Positions 47,987-60,357 of a stretch of DNA of 64,000 bases are shown here, piece after piece. The stretch spans positions 16,988,001 to 17,052,000 of the forward strand of contig JAGUCH010000001.1 of assembly GCA_019096065.1 (NCBI GenBank), written 5' to 3'. Below the pieces are notes generated by a model. The model had not been told where the DNA came from. It saw only the letters and a list, made by a program, of their open reading frames with translations, and made no database searches. Within the stretch, counting starts at the first letter, position 1. Each line of letters opens with the position of its first letter. Source of the stretch: Paracyclopina nana (taxonomy: Eukaryota; Arthropoda; Copepoda; Cyclopoida; Cyclopettidae). The translations under genes were made by a program, and so were the position numbers.

Positions 47987-49627
47987 ATTCCTTCAGCTTT
48001 TTTTTATTCGTTCATGTATTCGTTTTTCTGCCCTTCTCTCAATGCTCCATATTTTTTCTCAATGACTCAATTACTACTATTTTGATGACCTCATTTAATA
48101 TGTTTTTTAGTGAAGGGAGAAAATAAATGTTTTGCTTTTTTAAGTTTTTCGTTTACCCTCTTTTTTCGTTTTCTTAAGTGTTTTAATTGTGTACCTGACT
48201 GTTTGCCAAGAACAATGACGATGATACCTGTATCCAGAAGAGCTTAAAAAATGTACTACATACAACCACGCGTACGCCATTGTTTAAATGTATTTTCTGT
48301 GTATCAAATGTGTACTTGTTACAACGGAGGACTAATAATGCTGCTTTTCGTGTATATATCATCAGAATCCCATATTGAAACATGAACAGTCATTTTTTAA
48401 TGCAAGAATTAGTAGTAGTCCGTTTTTCGTCGTCATGCTGCAGAAAATTGAACGCTAGGGATGCAAAATCTTGGGCAAATGAAGAAAAAGCTGCTTCTTC
48501 TGCACAAACAACCATTTTTATATTGTATACCATGTGAAACAGTGCAGTTTTTTCAGCAGCCATTTGATGGGAGGAGAAAAACGAGAGGAGCTCTTCCTTC
48601 ATTTGTCCCAAGCTTGGCATTGTATTTCCAAAGCTAACATTATTCAACTATTCACAGAAAGGAGCAGTAGATAAAGGGATGATGTATATATGTATCAATT
48701 GTCATTAGTTACACGTACACCTAGAAAGCCTTCGATTACGTTTTGGGAAAGAGAGGGAAGAAGTTTGGAGGAGGAAAATCTAGTGATGAAAGTTTTTGAA
48801 TTTCGTATCACAGATTTGCTTCATTTATGCTCATATTGTAGTATGATAATAATAATAATAAAGAGTTCGAGAGTCCGAAGAGGAGGGTAAAAATCATATC
48901 ACAAATCGGATTCTCTGAAAAAGATGGTTGTTTTTTCTTCACCCTGCGGGGGCTGATATGCTGGCAATGCTTTTATTACTTGATATTGATGGTTGAAAGC
49001 TCATTGACCTACGAGGAAAATGCACTGTTGAGAATAAAAGTGTTGGTTTTTTAATTCTCAGTGGTACTCACTTCAATGTTGTTTGGTGTTAAACAAACCA
49101 TTCAGCATCTTTTGGTTGATTGCACGAGGACAAATCACTGCAATGGAAAATAACGTAATTTCCATAAATCCTGTGAGCAAAGGGCTGACAGCCACCGTGT
49201 TCTAAAACTCCTATTTTAGTTAATCACAATACATACTTTTTATGGCTTTTTGTGTGCTAAAAGCTAAATTAATCTACAAATTAAAGCTCACCATTATAAG
49301 CCACAAAAAAATTATTTCCATGACCAGCCAATCAAAATTGCTACTCTTGAGCACGTGACAAGTTTCGCACCCTCACTTATTTAAAAAACTGTTTTAGCCA
49401 TAAATCTTTAAAAGGCCTCAGCCTTAAAAGTCTCCAGCTAGGTGCATTAAATTCGATGAAAAGTTCAAGACTAGTTATCTCACACAAAGTTCCAATATGA
49501 AAGCAATGTAGTAAAATCTACAGCTTTCAGCGAGAATATCAGTGTGTCAGCTCTTTGGTTGTAGGTGCTCCAATCAGCTTATAAAGTTGGCCAATCCGGA
49601 TTTGAGAGTACCTTTCTGCTGGACTCC
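47987..49627. other. GPCR 3' UTR and spacer
   Basis: AATAAA at 48122-48127, 136 nt after the GPCR stop, is the likely poly(A) signal. A degenerate relative of repeat family A is recognisable at about 49235-49400 (CAGCCAATCAAA and CACGTGACAAGTTTCG blocks). Nothing else seen. Confidence 0.55.
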
Positions 49628-52600
49628 TTAAAGTGGCAGCCATAAGAGGAGTTGCTGAAGGTTGAGCGAGCAATTTTTGTTGTACCCTCGCCCGGCCGCA
49701 GGGCGCCTCCCGTTTCCCGATCCCGGGGGCGTGGCCATGGAAATCAACAGATGATTGTTGGAAGACTCTTGAAGACTGTGTGACCCGTTGCCGGTCACCC
49801 CGCCGTTGAACAGAGCTGTCCGCCGGTACTGATCCCCTCCAAATTTGAGGCTATTGTAGCCCACAGTCCCAAGGGACACAGAAGTCCCAGTCGTCGAGCT
49901 ACTCCCTGGGACTCCGCCATTCATGTTTTTCATAGCTGTTTGACCTACTGCAAAAGGCAAAACGTCAATAATGCATCTGAGCTCGCCATAATGCGATGTT
50001 CATCTACTTCACTGCATTTTACTGGAAATAATTGTTGTAGCCAAAAAGAAAGCAGATTTATATTGTGCCTTTCTGAAAAATATCTAATATTTGATATCTT
50101 TTGGAGATGAACATCACACACATGATTTTTGAGCAATTACCGTGATATTGACCCGTGTGTACAGTTCGCATTTCATCATTTCTAAGCTCTCGGTTCCTTC
50201 TGCAATGGTACAACTTGAAGGCAGTGCCAAGAGCAGCTGTGAGCAAAATTATTGCTAAAACAATGGCAACAGCCGCAGACTTATCCAGACCCATCCAACC
50301 GGGAAGTCCAAGGGCTGCAAGAATGGAGAGGAAAGCAGGCTATGAAAGAGTACTGGGGAAGATGAGCAAAAAGAGGCGCAGCATTCTTGATGTTGTACAA
50401 TATTGCTACTCACCCGGATTTTGCCAGACAGACTGCTGAGCAATTTTTTTCCTATTGTCTTTCTTTTGGCACGGGCAAATTCGCCCTGTGCTCATAATGG
50501 CGGAAAACAAAGCTCCCTCTCTTCTATCTTTAGATTTGCAGTGTGTATAAAAAAGCGAGTTTTGGGGGAAGGAGAGTATTTTCGCAAAAGAAATAATGGT
50601 ATATGGATTAATTTTCTTTTGCATCACAGATTGGCACTTTAGCTGTTACTTTTTGCAATCATGAGCACATAATCAATGCTACTTTTGAAACAAAAAAGCA
50701 AACAACAGTGAGGGTGTAAAAACAAGTAGGAACTAAAGAGTGGGTGCAGGCACACGGGTTGCGCAACTTTCCGATGCTTGTCACGCAACCTCGACAACAA
50801 CAACAACAAAGAAGTACATAGTGAATAATGATGAGGGCATCCTGGGAAAAGCGTGGACCCTGTTGCTCAATGGCCTCATTCCCAAGATGAAGCTAAATAT
50901 GTGTGTTTTTGATAAAAATAGAAGAGAGAGCTACTCATACTGTTTTCATGTTCTCTTTCACAATCATCAAAAATGCTGCTTTGCAATTTACTTACTTGAG
51001 ATATCGCACGCACAAACATTGGAATTGAATGGAAAAGAAAAAAACTGAGATAGAGAAAGCAAATCAGAGAAATAATGAGGGAAAAATGGAGAGGAAAAGC
51101 GCGCACAGCAGCTGATGAGATGAGTGAACAAACATAATTTTTTCCAGGAATGCAAAAGAAGTAAAAAACAAGGCTGTTTATAACACATGGTGGTATCAGG
51201 GTGTGTGTGTAAAACAAAAAACTCATCAAATATGTGCCCGTGAGTGCTTTTTTCAAATAACAGATTATGCAGAAGTAAACAAACAGCAGCGCCACCTAGT
51301 GAGCAATTAAAAGCAGCAACTACGTTTTTCGCCTATTTTTTAAGAAAAGCTCACAACAGATGGCGCTGCAAATGAAGGGACACGGAAGAATACGAATGAT
51401 CCATATACTCACATGTACAAAACTCAGAGTGGCGCTCGTCAGCGCCATCTATACAGTGGTGTATGTTGTCACACACCAAGTCATTATCAATGCAGGTATT
51501 TTTCGAACACTGAAAGCCATTGTGACAACCGTATTGGGTGGCATCCCTGAAAGCCGTAATGATCATCTTGAAGCCGTTCTCATCAGTGCCCCAAGAATCT
51601 GTCACATATTTCAGGGTCACATAATTCGTCTGTGAGTAGATCACTCCATTGCGACCCACGTTGTCACCAGTCTTGTCGCAACTGATGCTTTCCTACAAAT
51701 TAATTTTTTTCATGCATATAATACAGAATGCGGCTAGGAAAATGCACGCAGTGGGCTAAACTGAATTAGAAAAAATGGGCAGAATCGGCTGTAGCGCAGT
51801 TGCAATTTCTCAGCCACACCCTGTACAGTACAGAATGCGGCCCAGAAAATGCGAATTAGAAAAAAATGGGCAGAATTGGCTGTAGTGCGGTTGCAATTTC
51901 GGCGCCGCACTCTGTATAATTTTTATGTTTTTTGAAAAAAGTTGTGAGGTTGTCGGTTCTTTGTGGTTAGGCTTTATGCGGCTTTTTACCATAAATTTTC
52001 CAATGGCGTGTGCTCCATCGTAGATAACGAGTTTGTCATTGCAGTCGATTTTCAGGTCATCGAAACGGATCATGAATCTCTCGAGAATTGACTCAGTTTG
52101 GAAAGTGACCACGCAGTCCACGTCGCGTTCGTTTTGGGACACAACAACAGCGCCATCTATCGGCTTGGGGATATTGGACAAAAAATTGTCCGTCTCGCTC
52201 TTCGCACACAACTCGTTAACAGTAACTGGAAGAAAAGCCAATACTTTTTAATTTCCTATTTTCGCAGTTCACCCATGGCCTACTAATGGGTATGCAAATG
52301 CTCGTTTAGCCAAAGGAGGAAGAGAAATGCAAATTAGAAAGCAACTGCTACTGCTGCTGCTGCTGGAACAGACGTTCATTTATCTTTTTCTCGAAATACC
52401 TTCGAGTAGGAAATGATCCCAAGGGACTTATTGACAGCAGCATGACGGTCAATTTCCAATATTCACCAGGTAATCTGCTTTTGATGCTTTAGCATTAATT
52501 TCAAGCTCCCTTGGGACGGCTGCTACTAAAATACGCCAGAATCGGCCATTTGGATAAAAAATGTACTATTACTTTATGTGAAGGCAAATTCCTCGTGAGA

Positions 52601-54866
52601 AAGCCTTGAGTATACCATAAAGAGCAGAAGCCATCGTTAGCCCAGAAAAAACCTCACTCTAGAGAATTGCTGCTGACTCTGTCCTTATTCACGTTTTTTG
52701 CTCCAAATTGGCAATTCATTTTCCTAAAGTTGCCTTCTAGGTGCAATATCCAATAGTTTCTACTTTTCCATTAAAAGCCTCCAGATGAATACAATTCATA
52801 TATTTTTTTTTTTGCTTCTACTTTTTTTTGGGAGAGAAAAGATTGCATGGCTTTTTTATTTGTGCTTTTTATGTTGGCACTGCAATATGTCCTTTGGCTA
52901 TTTTTGGCGGAGAAATGACACAAGCAGCCCTCCAATGCATTTACTCTCCACAACTCTGAATGGAAGTTGAATTTGGCCTCTAAAGCTATGATTTGGAAAG
53001 CTACCTTGAATATTTCCCATTGTGCTGTAAAACATGGTGAAGTCATCAATCTCACATTTTTGATGGATGGCCATGTCAAAATGCGGCTTGGCATTTCACG
53101 TTTTTGCTCTAATTCAGCGCTAAAACTAAGTTGCATGATTATAAGTTTAAGGGAGGAGTTGCGTGATTCAAGTCTGCATTTTTGCGCAGCTTCTTAGCAA
53201 GCTTTTCCTTGTTGGAAAATTATAAAAGTTTTGCGAGCGTTTGACATGAACTACTATGTATAGCAAAATGCTAATTAATCAACTTTGCTACTATCAGCTG
53301 AACTTCAAAGTGAAAGCCTTTGTGAAAAGTTGACAGTGTACAAAGAGAGGATGGCAAGGCTGCTTTTTGCAGCCTTTGAACAATATAGGGCATCAATCTG
53401 AAAATAAGCTGTTGTCTTATTATAGCCCGATATGTAAATGAAATCAGAGCCAAGATGCGTGACAAAGCAGGCGTGAAAGCATATACTGTGTAGATTGTAC
53501 AAATAAAGGCCGCGGCTAAAGGCCACCTCCTCCTCCTTGGTATACACAGCATCGCTCTACATGTCAAGAGATAGTAATATGGCCTTTGAAAAAGGGGCTT
53601 TCTATATCTGGATATATCTGAATATGCATTTTCGCTATTATATCCTTGGTATACATCTTTTTGTGCAATATGTAGCTGCTATAGAAAATACCACGAAGTA
53701 AATGCTGTACCATGGTAAGCTATAAAGCAGTTTATCATATTTTTTCATGCGCCAGATTCAGGTCAGCTGGCATTTTTCTGGCCATACACAATTTTTTCTG
53801 ACCTAACCCCATTTGGCTTTTTCAAAGGAGGCTCTCTCTTTTAGGATGGTATACTACCTCGCAAAAGATATTGATCTTTGCCAGCTCAAAGGAAATTTAA
53901 AGCCTTTTTTACACGGGTCATAGATTCCTTCCCTTCCTTTCTAGAGAGCAGCTCATAGCCAAACTCCGGCTGCTTCTCCTTTAAGAAACATATTCCCTAA
54001 TTAATTGCTGCCATGGCAGATCTGCAGTGACACCGAAAGCAGCAGAGAAGCTGTGTGTGTATATATACTGTATCTTGCTAATGACATTTCTGCTATGTTT
54101 ACAATCCTCTCAGCTGAGAAATGAGACAGCGCCCACACGAGGAGATAGATAAAAAACGACACTAAAATGCCATACATGCCTGAGCTGGAGCAATAACTTT
54201 GCGAGCATTCCTTGCAAAATGTCTTCTGTACCATATAATACTATGGTATATATCGTTTTGTAAAAGTAACTGACGTCGTGCGCGCGCGTTCGACTCAAAT
54301 CCAGTGTTCACTGCTATTGATCGAAAGAAAGAAAGCTTCTTGGGACATTTGAGAAGACTTTTATTGACGACTGAATTCTCTCTGGCTCACTCTGAAGATG
54401 TGTAGTAGTGGCTTTAATGAGCTGATTTCAAAGTAGGGAAAGCCTCATCAGCAGCCCAGGATGCAGCAGGTTTTTTCCCTCCTTTTTGAAAGTCCCAAGG
54501 GACTCTGCGTAATGACTTTCAACTAGCGAGGTAATCCTGAGCACCACTGGCCGAGATTTATGGTGCTATTATTGCTACAGCTTCAAGGCTGATGCCGCAT
54601 TTTCCCTGAATTTTTTCCCCTTTTGGCCAGCAGAGGAAAAAGTGAAAGCTGTCAGCTCGGAGGAGATGCAATTTGCCAAATCGATGTATCTTACATTTGA
54701 ACTTACTGTATTGGTTTTTGACAGCCTTCACCACAACTAAAGATGAGGGAGTCCAACTGAAGAAAGCGAAGAAGAACACCAGCCAGTATTTCCACCGGAT
54801 CCGAGGCCGAATGATGAAACTCCGGAGTAACTTTGTCCGAAACAATGCACCAATGAGGCCTGACAT
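49628..54866 (-). CDS. CUB-LDLa single-pass membrane protein
   Basis: Exons on the minus strand: 54866-54707, 52225-51990, 51692-51413, 50314-50141 and 49947-49628, in phase, giving 389 residues. A signal or anchor segment lies in exon 1 (WKYWLVFFFAFFSW). Exons 2-3 hold one CUB domain (from LCAKSETDNFL to NGFKMIITAF), followed at once by an LDL-receptor class A repeat (CSKNTCIDNDLVCDNIHHCI, then DGADE). Exon 4 has the transmembrane helix (AAVAIVLAIILLTAALGTAF) and a basic stop-transfer (HCRRNRELR). The cytoplasmic tail of about 125 residues is Gly/Ser/Asn-rich and ends LLLWLPL. CUB-LDLa-TM proteins such as Neto and LEV-10 cluster or modulate receptors, but those carry more domains, so function is open. 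Exon 1 is the least certain part. Confidence 0.8.
51287..52162. promoter_or_regulatory. Cluster of four CTCF-core-like motifs
   Basis: AG(A/G)TGGCGC cores lie at 51287-51301, 51357-51369, 51440-51452 and 52148-52162. The first reads CACTAGGTGGCGCTG on the minus strand. Three are in the third intron or exons of the CUB-LDLa gene (the last two in coding sequence). Binding is inferred from the motif only. Confidence 0.4.
51720..51905. repeat. Tandem duplication in a CUB-gene intron
   Basis: Two units share ACAGAATGCGGC, GAAAATGC, AATTAGAAAAAA, TGGGCAGAAT, GGCTGTAG and GGTTGCAATTTC-like blocks in order. It is an intron-internal duplication with small gaps. Confidence 0.75.
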
Positions 54867-56147
54867 CTTTGTGCTGACTAGTCACCGTGATCCATGTTCT
54901 TCAACTTAAAATGTGTGCTCATACAAAAAAGCAGTGTCCACACGCGTCCGCGTCTTGTGTTCTTCTAGTGGGTATTTGGGGATAGAGGCTTTCACTTCCC
55001 CTCCCCTTATAGCAGTTGAGGCCTCTCTAGCTGCTTCTGCTGCTCCTCACTTTGACATGCCTTGAGCTACTCTCTCTCTCTTTTCAGCCATAGCTAGCAA
55101 GCAAGCGGCCTCGTGGAGGTTGCAGTGGAGCCTTCAGTACAGTGCGTACCACATAATAAGAACGCCTGCAAGCAAAGAACTGACACTGTCGAAAATAACA
55201 TATCATACTCATACTTGAATTCAGTAGTATTATGCCTGTATTCACACGTGAATTTTTCTAAAAAGGCTGATTTTTCAGCTTGCACTTGGTTACGATTAAA
55301 TAATTCAAAAATGCAGCATATTTTGAAGATTTTGGCAGCTCTTTGCTTTGGAGGCATTAAATTGTTCACTTAGAATTACAAAATAAACGATCTGAAGGGA
55401 TTCATGCCTTGTGATAGATCGGATACATTCAAGATACATATAGAATGTATTTTGTATTGGATGCAGTGTATTTTGGCTGAAGAGTGGGGGCTCCAATTTT
55501 TCTCAACTCTCAGCCATCCAGAACCACTAAACATCGTCGTCCTGGCTCTCCAATGCCAACAAACCTCTCCTCTCTTCTTTTGGCATATAGGGAGAAGAAA
55601 GCCTCACAATATGATTTCGGCTATCCGTCGAAGCACTACTACCACTACGGCTTTCTCTTCTCACGTGTTGGCATGGCGAGCAGCTTTCGATGGTAGCATA
55701 AGTAGAAAGGCTCGAGAAAATGTGTATTGTAGCGGAAAGACGGGCACATTGTGAAGCACCAGCTTTTCCTGCTGCCCCCTTCACTACAATGTGAGAATAA
55801 ACAGCAACTTTGCTGATCTGATGAGCATGTAATCAGGCCCAAAAGGCCTCAATTTCCTGTATCTAACGTATTATTATGGGGCTAATATTTATCCAAAAGA
55901 AAGAAATGAGCAGAAAGGCTTCTGCTTGATGATGATGATGTGGGCGAATTCATTATTTTTTGCCAAAAATACCACCATATTGTATGCTGGTATACACACA
56001 CTCCATGGTATATGCTTTTATGGCGGAAAACACACCAAAACAAGGGCTAATTTGGGAACTTTCTCTATGGCGTCCTAATGAGAGTTTTACAAAGAAAAAA
56101 GCCCAGCTGGTGGACAAACACAGAAAAAATAGCTATTTTTATTTTCC
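54867..56147. other. Spacer between the CUB-LDLa gene and the orphan gene
   Basis: Probably contains the 5' UTR and promoter of the CUB-LDLa gene and the 3' end of the orphan gene. No further gene or repeat recognised. Confidence 0.4.
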
Positions 56148-57744
56148 TTATGAGTCTTCCTCGTCATAATCTTCTTCCTCGTAGTCTTCCTCTTCCAAAT
56201 CATCTGCATCATTTTGGGCAGAAGAGGAGAGCCTTTTGACGAAAATCTCCACCTTGGGAGGAGGAGCTACTGGCTGCTGCTCCAAGTAAAACTTCTCGTC
56301 GATTTGGGTGGCCAAATTGAGAAACATCTCGTTCTCGTGGTCATCCTTTTTGTCCTCGACTGTCCTCTGTTTCACAAGGTTGTTGATCAAAGAGTCCCTC
56401 CTCGAGTTGGGCTTCGATGACTTTTTGGCTGAAAAATGCTCTAAGGAGTCTTCTTCACTACTGCTCGTCTTCTTACTTCCACCCTTGGATTTTGGCCTCT
56501 CGTTAAGCCTCATCGAGGTCACCATGAGACCTCCACTGATTTGGAACTCACTCGGCTGCATGCTGGCGAAAAAGGCTTTTTTAATAGGGAGCTGCTGCTT
56601 TCATTTTCACATATAGTATTAGCTTACTGCCTCCCTGCATTGGAAAAGGGAAGTTTGTCAGAGAATGAGGAGGAAACCTTCAAAGGAGGCCTATTTCTGC
56701 TGCTGGATGATCCCGAAGGATTTCGGCTCCTTTGGCCAGATTTGGGTTTTTGCCCTTGGCCACCAGCAATGGGGGAAGAAGAAGCTTCTGGATTTGGCAA
56801 AGATGAACCTGCAAAAGTTTCCAGGTCACGTGTGTGCTTTTCAATATGCAGAAATAATGAGAAAGGATCAGAGAGGCTTCCCCGTTGATCATCATAAGTA
56901 ATTAAGAAAGTTTCAAAGACTCACGTCTGAAGTGGATTCTGCTTTGCTGCTCTTGAAGCTCTCCTCTTCTGGTCTGGGGATTTGTGGCTACTGCTGTTTC
57001 GAATTCATTGCTCAAAGGAGTCTCGGTTCTGCCTTGAGTGGTCCTTTAATAAAATTATTATCAAGCAAAATCACAAGTCTAAATTATTCAAATTATTCAA
57101 GTGGGTCATTCAACACAAAAATAAAAGCTTATTCCGCTCGTTATTTCAGCTTTTGACGTTTTGGTCGAGGTGAGATGGAGCGCAACGAAAACAATAACAA
57201 AGTCACGCAACCACGTGGCGCGCCCAGGAAATGTAAACAAATCTGCGCACCATTTTGTAGTAACACGAACCATATTGATGCTGTCGTTGCAGTAGGATGG
57301 GGGTTATTGTGGTTGCTCAGAGAAGTTTGTGACCTGGATTCCTTGAATGCAAAAGATGCTGGCGAAGGCAGAATCATGTGCTTCTTGTCGAATCCCAGCA
57401 ATCGCTTATTGGATTTCGAGGAAGATGGCCTTGACAATTGTCCTCCAGGACTCATGATGACTGGTGAGCCGTGACATCCAGCATGATATCCCCAAGGGGA
57501 AAAAGTCACTTGTCTGACACGTGAAACCCGAGGAGACGAGCCTAGAAAAATGACATGCATATATAGACGGCTGTACTGCGTCTCACATCAAGCTCGTAAT
57601 ACCAGAATATGCATGATTGGAAGTAGTTGAAAAATCAGCATGCTCAGGCCAAAGTTGCTTGGTGGTGATGACACCAGATGAGCTGAGATGAGCATCGTTG
57701 GAGCTCAGAGGCCGTGGCAAAAAACTAGTCTGTTGCATCACCAT
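56148..57744 (-). CDS. Unrecognised Ser-rich disordered protein, five exons
   Basis: Exons 57744-57603, 57541-57271, 57043-56925, 56808-56628 and 56562-56148 join in phase to 375 residues; the only weak junction is the donor GTTCGT at 57270. A 5' UTR acceptor (TTTTTTTTACAG) precedes the start. The protein is rich in Ser, Asn, Pro and basic residues, without signal peptide, membrane segment or known domain. Readable landmarks are SNKRLLGFDKKHMILPSPAS, a Ser-Gly-Arg stretch (NPSGSSSSRNRPP), the region RRDSLINNLVKQRTVEDKKD, a possible helical segment (MFLNLATQIDEKFYLEQQ) and a very acidic end (DDLEEEDYEEEDYDEEDS). I do not recognise the family. It is probably nuclear or cytoskeletal by composition, which is weak inference. 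Confidence 0.6.
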
Positions 57745-58840
57745 AATGACTCTTCAGCATTCTTTGTCAGCGAATCTGTAAAAAAAATAAACATGTCTCA
57801 GCAGTAAACAGATCAACGCTCTTTGTTTCTTTGGATTTTTTTTGAAAATTTGTGTAAACAAGTCTACAGTAGTCTTATTGTTGGAGCCAAAGTCCAGGTC
57901 TGGAAAATGTGAGAGTTCAAGGCTACTTTTTGTTTATCTGCCAAGGTTTATAGTACAAAATCCAATAGTTGCCATTATATCTGTAATCCATCTTAATGCC
58001 CTTCTTGAAAGCCCTACTACCCACAGATGTGTGTACTATTTGCTGTGTATTTGTTACACAAATGCCATCTTACCGAGTGTTTGTAAATTGTATACAAACA
58101 AAAGGAAGATTGCCATGCTGCATTTTATTATTTGCCGTGGCGGAACTGTCAACAAATAACAAGTTCATTCCGAAGTGATGGGCAATAAGTACATCATGTC
58201 TCTGGTGCACGTTACGACCAGAATAGGACTTGATTGGACCCCTCCAGTGGAACCTGTGGAAACCGTGGAGCCCGTGGAGCCGCCAGAAGTCCGGAAGGTT
58301 GCCCATTCACCGCTACATCACCACCTCAAAATCACAAAACCTCCCTTCTCAAAAAACACCTTTTCATCTCCTCCAACTCTCTGATTGTTGCTGCTGCTGC
58401 TGCTACTACCTATGCGTTGAGCCTTACCTATGGCAATTCACCTGACCTTGAGTGGAGAAGTTGCTAGCCATTGTGTGGAGGAGTTGCTAGCTGCTACATA
58501 GAGAGGACCTGCAGCTGCATGATAACGGAGAGAAGCAGATGGAAGCTGATGGAACTTGCTGCGATGCATCGAGTGGAGAAGAAGGAGAAGACTCGGGGAG
58601 TTCGATGGGGGACTTCAGAGAAACAAGACATGGACCAAGTGCACATGGCCCGTTGAGTGAGCTCTGCCCTGCTATTGTCCCACCAAAGTTCTCCAAAGTG
58701 TGCTGAGGCATGAAGAAGATGGCCACAAGAATATTTACTGCAGTACTTATTTCTTTGTATTTGCTGCCATTAATTTGTGTGGTGTTAAAAGCTGAGTGAA
58801 TAAGACAACCCTGTTTGACTTTGTCTGACCATAACTTGTA
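57745..58840. other. Upstream spacer of the orphan gene
   Basis: Likely holds the orphan gene's 5' UTR exon and promoter (minus strand). A short low-complexity stretch at 58245-58290 repeats GTGGAACCTGTGGAAACCG-like units. No other gene seen. Confidence 0.4.
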
Positions 58841-59890
58841 TAGAGGTTTCCTGGGCAGTTATGCATCCTCGTCTGAGGCTGTTGAGGCCGTTGAGGACGT
58901 GGGTAGGAGGCCCAATCACAGGTCTACAGCACTGAAGCTTGCCATGTGATGTATCTCGTCAGAGTTGGAGCACCGAGGCTGCGGCTTTGGGTCCAAGGCG
59001 GGTAGACATCCGGCCAGCACCCGGAGGCTGCGAACGGTACCGCGACCATGAAGCCGATGCTAACCATCCTAGGCTTCAGAGGGTGTGACCGTCGCACACC
59101 ATTTTGGAGGCCCCGGAGGGATTGAAGGCCACTCTCTCTCCTAAAGGTTTGATGACCAAAATACTACGAAGTCCCGGAAAATGTCTTGGTGTGGATCAAG
59201 ATTCCTGCTCTGCGGCGCAGGTTGGGCCGCACGCTGATTGCGATCAGGGTGTGTCTACTACAGTACAAAAGCAAAATCCCGAAGGCTGACGAGCCGATGG
59301 GGGTCACTCCGATGGCATTTGGGCCTATGTGGTGCGTAGGCTTTAGATTCCCTTAGACCCAAATTGCGCATTGATGCCGTTGGCGGGTTGGAACTGGCGC
59401 GCGGGGAGTGCAAGAAGGTACAGGCCGTGACGTACCACCAGCCCGTTGATGATGTCTTCCATTGACCATTGTTATGATGATGGGCCTACACAAAGTAACA
59501 ATGACACTGTCTTTCCCGGAGGTGAATGCATGCGTGCAGGCTCCGCATGGCATAGCTTGGAGTATGGGTGCCATGGCAGCCGGAAAGCCAGCCAAGGTGC
59601 AGGTTGCGACCTGAGCCTCTGTTGCCTATCCATAATGGGGCGAGTGAGCGCAAGAGTGTTGCGACACTAGTGGGTCTCGTCCGTGGGTTTGGCCACACAG
59701 ATGGAAGAAGATGATGTAATCTATGACTTGCGAGTCAATGAACCCCAAATAGGCCACGCGTGGAGCCAGAGTGGGAGCCACAAAGGAAAATGCGTGTTTG
59801 GGGCCCAAAAAACTGGCTAACCTTGGACAAGTTGCCGAGGGCACAGGGAAGGTTGGCCGGCCCGCAACTCGAGGAGGAGTGGGCAAACTT
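58841..59890. other. GC-richer segment of unknown origin
   Basis: This roughly 1-kb stretch is visibly richer in G and C than everything around it and has no good frame on either strand (longest about 86 codons). It does not read as rRNA or a tRNA cluster. It may be part of a decayed mobile element next to the LTR element, but I cannot classify it. Confidence 0.35.
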
Positions 59891-60055
59891 TTATTTTTTC
59901 ATTCACTGAGTCGACACTGGTTGGCGAAGTGGCATACCTTTTTTGCGTAAAAAGTTGATGCACCTTTGTTTCAGAGACTTAGAAGAAATTACCATCCATA
60001 CACCTGTTGGCACCAGTAGTGCCAAATTTTACTCCATCTTTTATATTGTAATAAG

Positions 60056-60092
60056 TGAGTGTGTGTATTTGTGCGTGTGTGTGAGTGTGTGT
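60056..60092 (+). repeat. GT-rich microsatellite
   Basis: Imperfect (GT)n tract with single interruptions, inside the presumed LTR. Confidence 0.85.
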
Positions 60093-60357
60093 TTTGTCTT
60101 GGCCGCTCATAGCCTTGACAAAAAATAAATAAACGAGCTTAGCAATTGCAACCTTTTTCTCTGTGTCACTTGACGCGGCGTAGTAACTAGGATAAGCTTC
60201 CCTGTGCTTTGAACAGCGTATAGCTTTTAATTCGGTATTGCCGAATTTAGTACACATAGTAGTGTACTAAGACCAGAATATTGCGTGTGACTCCGTTGCA
60301 CCTCTAAGAGATAAGAAATACTCAGTGTGACTCCGTCACGCCTTTTACAAGATAAGA

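Noticed and set aside
50740-51048. 102-codon plus-strand frame
   Set aside because: Lies in an intron of the CUB-LDLa gene on the other strand and has no family features.
58175-58384. Plus-strand frame with Pro-Val-Glu repeats
   Set aside because: Only a short low-complexity run; no start context, and probably part of the upstream region of the minus-strand orphan gene.
58841-59890. rRNA fragment or tRNA cluster
   Set aside because: No conserved rRNA stretches and no A-box/B-box pairs could be read.
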